Shown here piece by piece: positions 57,880-64,000 of a stretch of DNA of 64,000 nt (positions are counted from its first letter, which is position 1; every line of letters begins with the position of its first letter). The DNA is taken from positions 17,270,618 through 17,334,617 of the forward strand of contig OX381714.1 of the NCBI GenBank assembly GCA_947462335.1. Reading direction: 5' to 3'. Under the pieces are notes generated by a model. It had not been told where the DNA came from and made no database searches. It saw nothing but the letters and a program-made list of their open reading frames with translations. The DNA comes from Harmothoe impar (taxonomy: Eukaryota; Annelida; Polychaeta; Phyllodocida; Polynoidae). A program made the position numbers and the translations under genes.

Positions 57880-58075
57880 AGCCACCTGAGGTGCCACCAC
57901 AGTCTGCAGAGGTCCTCCGGGAGCCACCAGAAGGGTCCCAAGAGCCACTGGAAGGGTTATCAAAGTCACTCAAGGGATCCCCAGAGCACTGAGAGGGTCC
58001 CAGAGTCACTGGGAGGGTCCCCAGAGCTACTGGAAGGGTCCCCAGAGTCACTGAAGGGGTCTCCAGAATTCCTTT
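57880..58075 (-). repeat. same 21-bp minisatellite, inverted half
   Basis: Units ccagagccactggaagggtc and ccagagtcactg.gagggtc are the reverse of those at 57370-57660, making a large inverted pair around about 200 bases. Confidence 0.85.
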
Positions 58076-58079
58076 GGTC

Positions 58080-59843
58080 CAATTTAGGGGGGTAGGTATG
58101 ATTATAAACAACCTCAGTATTCTAGGCCATATCTAGGTCACACGAGATGAAATTATGATATTTTGGTGGCCATCTTGGATTTTGGCGGCATTCTTCGATT
58201 GTTCACAACTTTTTTTTTTACATGCGCCATATCTGAAAAGCCCATGATCGGAGCTTTCCGGTGGTATATGGCGTACTTTTTTGGTGATGGGTGTCACCAG
58301 AAATAATGCTCCTAGCTCTCCAATGCTGCAGCACTATAAGGTATATAGTAAGAATTATATATGAGAACTCATGTTCATGATGTATTTTAGTATTTTAACC
58401 ATAATAAACTAGCATATGTCACCTTCCTGTAGAGCTGCAGGCTGGCTGTGCTTCACACTGGTGATCAGAGATACAGCACCAGAAGGCCTTGTAAGTAGGA
58501 CAGTGCATGAGGCTATTATTAGAATTGACCTAGTTTGGTATCTTAGAACAAATGCCAATATCTAAAAAAAAAGGGGATTGAAGGGTGAGTGGTGCCTACC
58601 AGAGGCATTCAGTGTGGTGCATAATGCAGTGTATAGCATGCCTGTGAGGAGATACTCTAGGTCCTAGAGTCACTTTGGGAATGGCCATTTTTAGGAGGGT
58701 TCCCCAAGGACGATTTTTGTAAACTTTTTTTTTATGAGAAGTAGACATATCAGAGTGTCCATCAAAACAAAAAAATTGCATGTAGCAATTTTGTTGACCC
58801 TAGACTGCTTATTTCTCTTCATTCACTGGACTAACTCCAGAAACCCCGGCAGAAACCACATACAAAGTGCCGCTATAGTGTGACCCTCCGCCACCCCTCT
58901 CCCTCCACCCCTCATGTGTACACTGCTGCTGAGTGTGAAAGCTGGGTGGAGTGGGGGGGGGGGGGGGGGCGCTGGGGACTCGCACATGCACCTTGTGTTT
59001 AGTACATGTAGTACAAGGGAAAGGACTAGCGAATAGAAAATGTGTGATTTCTCAATAACCAGAAATCCCTTTGCAATATAAAAGATTGCATCTTGTAGAG
59101 AATTTGATAAACTATAAACTAGGTAGGGTTTTGAATTTAGGACCTTAAGAAGAAAAATCGGAAAGCGGTTTAAATCACAGTATAGAAATAGCACTACTAC
59201 ACCATCATGTGACCATGCACAGATCTAAGGTCGGGGTCAAGAGTGTCTCCGTCTACTCTTTCGGTGCAGTCCCAGACCTGGGTACATAATATGTGACTTA
59301 CACCTGCAACATAACTCTATCATTTTGTTTATCGTTCATTGCTATTTGCTTGTAAATTCACAAAACTGTGGTTTCTGTTTATCTGTTTATGGTCATATCT
59401 AAATCAACTTGATAATTGAAAACAGCAATAAATACGTCACAATAAATAGGTACCACCGTCATTATGCTTGTTTACGGGCAGCACATGCCCCACGCTTATA
59501 ATAGGGGTAGGCATGTGCCACTAATGTGATCATAAAGTACATTAATAGATCGCTAGATTGGCTGATAAATTCCCATTTTGAGAATGTAGATACCAACATG
59601 GTACATTGATTGGTACATTAGTGGTCATGCAATATTAAAGTAGTTTGTACATTATCCTTTGTTGTATCTAATTAAGCCAAAGAATCAACCCACATTAGAA
59701 GACAACAAAGCACATGCAGATCTTAGAGCAGTGCATGTATGGTGTAGGCCTGCATCCTCAGTTATCTATCTGTGTTGATTCCTCAAGCAGTCAGTTGCTC
59801 CAGCCAGCATCCAGTCTCCAGATCTGTCACCCAACACCCAGCC
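58080..59843. other. intergenic, upstream of the PEBP-like gene; intact copy of the older repeat at about 58680-58840
   Basis: 58680-58840 is an inverse copy of the repeat split at 55.4-56.4 kb, here without the 932-bp insertion. A 20-base G run lies near 58950. No gene seen. Confidence 0.6.
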
Positions 59844-62800
59844 ATGCTGCAGATGTTAGTCCTGGTGTTCCTGCTACAGGCAGCTACAGGTAACGCACTA
59901 AGTATCACAATACAATAATTATTTATTTAACATTTAAACTATATTGCCATTTGTGGACCAGATATATTCGTGTAAATATTTTACTGCTTTACAAGTAATC
60001 AGCAAGGGGTGATAATATATAAAGTATTTGACCAGTTATAGATATATTATAAAATATAATGGAAGAACGTAAATAATTTTAAGTGGCAGTATCTATGATA
60101 GAATTTGTCAATGACTACTTATAACAGGGTTTTAAAACAAAGTTCCAACATTTTGGAGGTTTGTGTTGCAATTGAACTGCGAGGACAGTGATTTCATCTC
60201 AACGCATGTCTGGTATCATATCAACTCTCTTAGATATATATGACATTTATGAAGTATACTCCATCAATTATTTTACTTGTTTTACTATAATTCACTATAG
60301 TATTTCCCGCACACCTGGACACTATAGTCAACTGTAGTATCTCATTAGTCCACTATAATAGACTACACCACTTCCTGCATCCCTTGATACTATACTTTAT
60401 TTTTGTTATAGATTATTATGATAGGTGTGAGTGCTCGGAGCCTGCCAGTCACCATGCTCAGACGAGAGTCATGCTACTAATATGAACAGATGTTTGATGG
60501 CTATTCTCCATCAATTATTTTACTTATATATATAAGTAAAATAATTGATGGAGAATACGCTACACTCTAAAATATATGTGTGTTGTATGAACATCCATTT
60601 AAAGAGTACACTTTGAGTACAGTAAAAGAGTAACACACTTTGAGTAGCATGTATTGTGCTGCAAAACAAAAGTGTGTTAAAATTGGCTGATATAAAGTGT
60701 GTAAATTTGACACACTTTGCTTACAGTATAGTGCCAGTTTCATCTCATTTACAGGAGTATTTAGTCAGTCACCATGCTCAGACGAGAGTCGTGCTACTAA
60801 CGTGAACAGATGTTTAATGGCTATTCGTCGGAAAGCACTTAACAACACAGCCTTCCAGTTCCTAAGAGAACCAGCAGAACTGCTTTTTGAGGAGAGAACA
60901 TACCAACATCATTCCCTAGTGGAACAGATCTATGGTGTTAACGGCCCGGATCTCTCCTCTATCGATCGGTATGTAGCCATGACATACACATCTCCTGAAG
61001 GTAAGCAGCACACATTTAATACTAAATGCAGATACTTTCTAGACATTTCTTGTTTTATCAAGGTATTCTGATATGCATGACTGTAAACACAGGTCTATGA
61101 TAAACTGACCCTGAACTTCATGCTTTTATGTGGACAGTCATGGTAGTTTTTAAGTACAGAATACTATTCTGCAGTTATGCTTATATAAAAGGAGTGATCC
61201 TTGTTAGGCCCATATATGGCTGTGTCTCACGAACTTGGGCCAATGTCAACATATCTGACCGGGTGCCATCTCTGACTGGGTGCCATCTCTGACCGGCCTG
61301 AATAAAAACAGTTTATTTAGGGCAGATGATGATAAAAGTGGGCAACTAATTACCACTTTGAAGACTTATAATATCCATTAAAGATGGTGTGTCAGCTAAA
61401 ATTTGGTGACCTTTTAATCATCCAATATTACTATTACATATCCTATCCTATACATACTCCCTAAATTTTAAAACAATTGGCAGAGTCTAAATCCATAAGA
61501 TTAACACACGGAGGGCAATTATTTTTGCTGTAGGTCGACACTAAAACTCCCTATGTGTTGATATTGCATGGCTCAGTGCTTTCTCTACCAAGTTAGTTTC
61601 CCCTAGACCCACATGGGGGAGTGCCTGAGCCAGTGGGGTTATTATGCTACATTTTTATCCATCTCAAATCATATATCAGATGTCTGGCAAATACTGGGTA
61701 ATATGTATCAGCTAAACTGATAATGGAACTTATGGCAATCCTTTTGAAAAAAAGTGTGTGAAGTGTATTAGTTGCAATACCATCTTTAACCTTCTCAGGC
61801 AAATTCTATCTACATCTGCCCTAGATAAACTGTTTCCATTAAGGCCGGTAAGAGATGGCACCCTGTCAGAAATGGCACCCAGTCAGAGAAGAAAACATTG
61901 GCCCAAAGTTTGTGAGACACAGCCATATGCTGTAGGTCGGATCTATAGATAATTTCTTTTATTTTTTTATGAAATACTGCAGCCACATTGATTTAACCAA
62001 AGAGAGTCGTATTTCATACCCCCCATGAAATAACCCATGCCCGTATTTCACTGCCCTGTGACATCATCAAAATGGTGGTTTGTTTACATTTGAACTGCGT
62101 AGAATGAAGCCTTTTTAGGCTCCCCCCTACCATAATTTTGGTATTTTGAATCGAAAAAGATAAAGATACACACAAAGGCACACTCGTTTTAGTCTGTTGA
62201 AGGGTTATTTCACTTGTTGGAGGTGGGGCCGCATTTCACGAGGCCGTACCTCGAACTCGTGAAATAACCCTGTCAACAGACCAAAACTTGTGCACCTTTG
62301 TCTATTTATTATTCTCTTTTTTGCCCAAAATCTTTTTAAATACTCAAAGGAAATCTGTCCGTTTTTGTTACCTTATATATAGATAAGAGTTATTCATTTT
62401 GACCAGGGAGCTACACAGCATGTGACCATACCTACATCTACCCTAATGAGCGTAGCTTCCAAGTGGACCCACTCTCTGACCAGGCGTACCCCTCGTGGGA
62501 CCTCCGCGAACCTTCAGTGACCAGATGGGACTTTGTAGAGGGTGACTTCTTCACGGCAATCAGATTGGATCCAGACACGTCAAGGACTGTACAGGTGGTG
62601 ACTAATATACAGGGTAATGACTGGACCAGGGCAACGGTAAGTTATCACATGCTACAGTAAATTGTATTTGACTTGGTCTGTTATTGTGTGTTATAACAAG
62701 CCCAAGCATTATAATAAATGATAAATAATGATTTATTAAACAACTAAATGAATGCTGATGATAAACCCACGTTCTATTGCAGCATCTATTTCCCTATATG

Positions 62801-62936
62801 GCCATCAAGAACCCCTATGCTGTAGTAAGGCCATACGCTACCCTAATCTACAAGCAGAGCCGCAGGGTGGCAACACAGTTCATCCCATCCTTTGGGTTGA
62901 ATGTCATTGATTTTGCTGAGCGAAATGGTCTACAAG
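59844..62936 (+). CDS. secreted PEBP-like protein, exons 1-4, 3' end outside window
   Basis: Exons 59844-59889, 60755-61000, 62407-62636, 62783-62936; phases agree at all junctions and the last exon ends in phase 1 at GTAAAC. Signal peptide MLQMLVLVFLLQAATG. Then an N-terminal region (SPCSDESRATNVNRC). GDFFTAIRLDPDTSRTVQVV fits the DPDxP strand of phosphatidylethanolamine-binding proteins, and VVRPYATLIYKQS plus FGLNVIDFAERNGLQG fit their later Y.F..YKQ and F....FA....L motifs. The final NFF-containing exon should lie beyond 64 kb or was missed. PEBP proteins bind lipids or inhibit proteases and kinases; secreted members exist. The weakly conserved first half makes this a divergent member. 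Confidence 0.7.
60447..60511 (+). repeat. partial duplicate of PEBP-like exon 2 inside intron 1
   Basis: cagtcaccatgctcagacga ... gaacagatgtttgatggctatt matches the first 65 bases of exon 2 (60768-60832) with about four differences. It has lost the acceptor and is followed by a TA-rich hairpin (60510-60560). Confidence 0.85.
61207..61931. mobile_element. about 725-bp TIR element in intron 2 of the PEBP-like gene
   Basis: Left arm atatggctgtgtctcacgaa ... ctgactgggtgccatctctgaccggcct and right arm, the reverse of aaggccggtaagagatggca ... gtgagacacagccatat. Arms are about 85 bases. No coding capacity. Confidence 0.85.
62166..62320. repeat. fold-back MITE
   Basis: cacaaaggcacactcgttttagtctgttga/tcaacagaccaaaacttgtgcacctttgt and gggttatttcac/gtgaaataaccc pair around a ggccgcatttcacgaggcc centre. 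It ends about 85 bases before exon 3 of the PEBP-like gene. Confidence 0.85.
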
Positions 62937-62974
62937 GTAAACGTTGTAAAATTAAACTTTTATTTTTTTGATAT

Positions 62975-63210
62975 ACAAGCTTTACTATGCTTAAGTATAG
63001 GAAGCACCATATTCAATGTCCCCCATTGAATACGATGTAGCTGTTTTGAATGGGCTAAGAAAATGTAGTTTTTCCTTCATTAAATAGCTTCAAATAAAAG
63101 ATAAACACAGCTACCAACTACATTGATATGACCCTGATGCATTTCATTTGAAATGTCAGGGCCGGTATCAATAGGCTTTGACATATGTCTATGTATCAAG
63201 ATGTATGGTG
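62975..63210. repeat. fold-back MITE, second copy of the 9.4 kb family
   Basis: tatgcttaag ... attcaatgtcccccattgaatac ... ccaactacattgatat ... tgtctatgtatca, as at 9410-9715 but with a shorter central hairpin. Confidence 0.8.
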
Positions 63211-64000
63211 ACATTCAACACATAAGTTCAATGTCAAAATATTTACAAGACAATAATTGTTTTCTTTTCCAAGTATGCATTTAAGCAGCAATACTTCAGT
63301 TAATCATTTAGTTTTATTATGTAATGCTGCAATTCCTCTTGCATGTGGCTCTCTGATTATCAAAGATAAAAGGTTGCTCTGCACATTACCCTCCACAAAA
63401 CTTTTCCCATAATTCTTTCCCAATCTTACATGAAGAGTCAGCTTTGACCTTGACTCTGAGATCGCTCCATGCCAGTGGGGTGGGTGGTGCTATGTCACTT
63501 ATTGATTTTAAGAAAAGCTAATATCCCTTGTGACTGTTGATTTCAAGAAAAGGGTTTTGTTCCTTGTCACTAGGCTCATGTTGAGTCGAGTGTGTGTCTG
63601 TACCTGCTCGGTATACTGGTCGAAATTTCTTAATTTACACCTTTGTAGTCCAACAATTGTGGCTCAACACATGAGAAGGTACCTTTGCGGGGAATTTTTA
63701 GTTCTGCTCTTGGCCACCAAGGGCCATCAGAACGGCAAAATAGTGAAAAATAAGCCCAAAAATGCTTTAGGGTACTTTTTTATGGAGAATACAGTAGTCT
63801 TCTTAGAATTAATCCATCTTTCGTGCTAACATTTTATATTTGGAATGTAAATGAAACGTTTTCTATGGGAAACTGGCACATATCAGTTTCTGGTTGCCAT
63901 GGAAACCATTCCATGGTTTCTAAATGGAACATTTTGGTCCTGGTCTCATGAGAATTCCATCAATAACTCAAAACTGAAAACAGATCTGGAAAATTTCTCC
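63211..64000. other. end of window, probably intron 4 of the PEBP-like gene
   Basis: No exon recognised. 63860-63985 resembles 41590-41690 (dispersed repeat). Confidence 0.45.

Noticed and set aside
1..64000. CRISPR arrays, bacterial operons or prophage
   Set aside because: All multi-copy arrays lack CRISPR spacing, and genes are intron-split; this is eukaryotic DNA.

Overview
The window is animal nuclear DNA: genes are split by GT-AG introns, intergenic DNA is AT-rich, and it is full of fold-back elements, satellites and retroelement pieces. I infer a cephalochordate (amphioxus, Branchiostoma-like) or similar invertebrate deuterostome. The reasons are duplicated Toll-like receptor genes with a Drosophila-like double cysteine-cluster ectodomain, an MFSD4-type transporter, an IPT receptor, and a Ngaro-type retroelement. 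The species cannot be fixed from sequence alone.

Layout. 1-2341: 3' part of a Ty3/gypsy retrotransposon with its 3' LTR. 2342-4060: three different satellites. 4076-5202 (+): C-terminal third of a Toll-like receptor (LRRCT, TM, TIR) without its LRRs. 5217-5530: palindromic repeats. 8414-17802 (-): a 12-exon gene for a secreted-then-anchored IPT/TIG receptor with a furin site and no kinase or RasGAP. Its 3' half is invaded by a 3.1 kb CACTA-like transposon and by a minisatellite grown from one of its own exon ends. 22054-26549 (-): a broken Toll-like receptor that looks like a fusion of two tandem paralogues. 27100-31800: repeats. 31833-33171 (-): an uncharacterised basic/acidic protein. 35713-38512 (-): a complete five-exon gene for a secreted Ly6/three-finger protein with a Gly-His-Tyr repeat insert, with TATA box and poly(A) signal. 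40624-40758 (+): an orphan C-type lectin exon. 43150-45551 (+): a complete four-exon MFS transporter of MFSD4 type. 46268-46788 (-): the last exon of a glycerophosphodiesterase. 48231-51063: a TIR element and a Ngaro-like tyrosine-recombinase retroelement sitting in TA microsatellite, the latter carrying a nested MITE. 53618-58830: two TIR elements with related ends, an older repeat in two inverted copies, and a minisatellite in inverted halves. 59844-62936 (+): first four exons of a secreted PEBP-like gene that runs off the window.

The genes do not form a pathway. Several are extracellular or immune-type proteins (TLR, C-type lectin, Ly6, IPT receptor, secreted PEBP). The strongest theme is how repeats reshape genes: exon-end amplification, transposon insertion beside a splice acceptor, paralogue fusion, a nested MITE, and a perfect hairpin over a splice acceptor. 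All exon models were built by eye from splice signals, phase and protein sense; transcripts would settle them.
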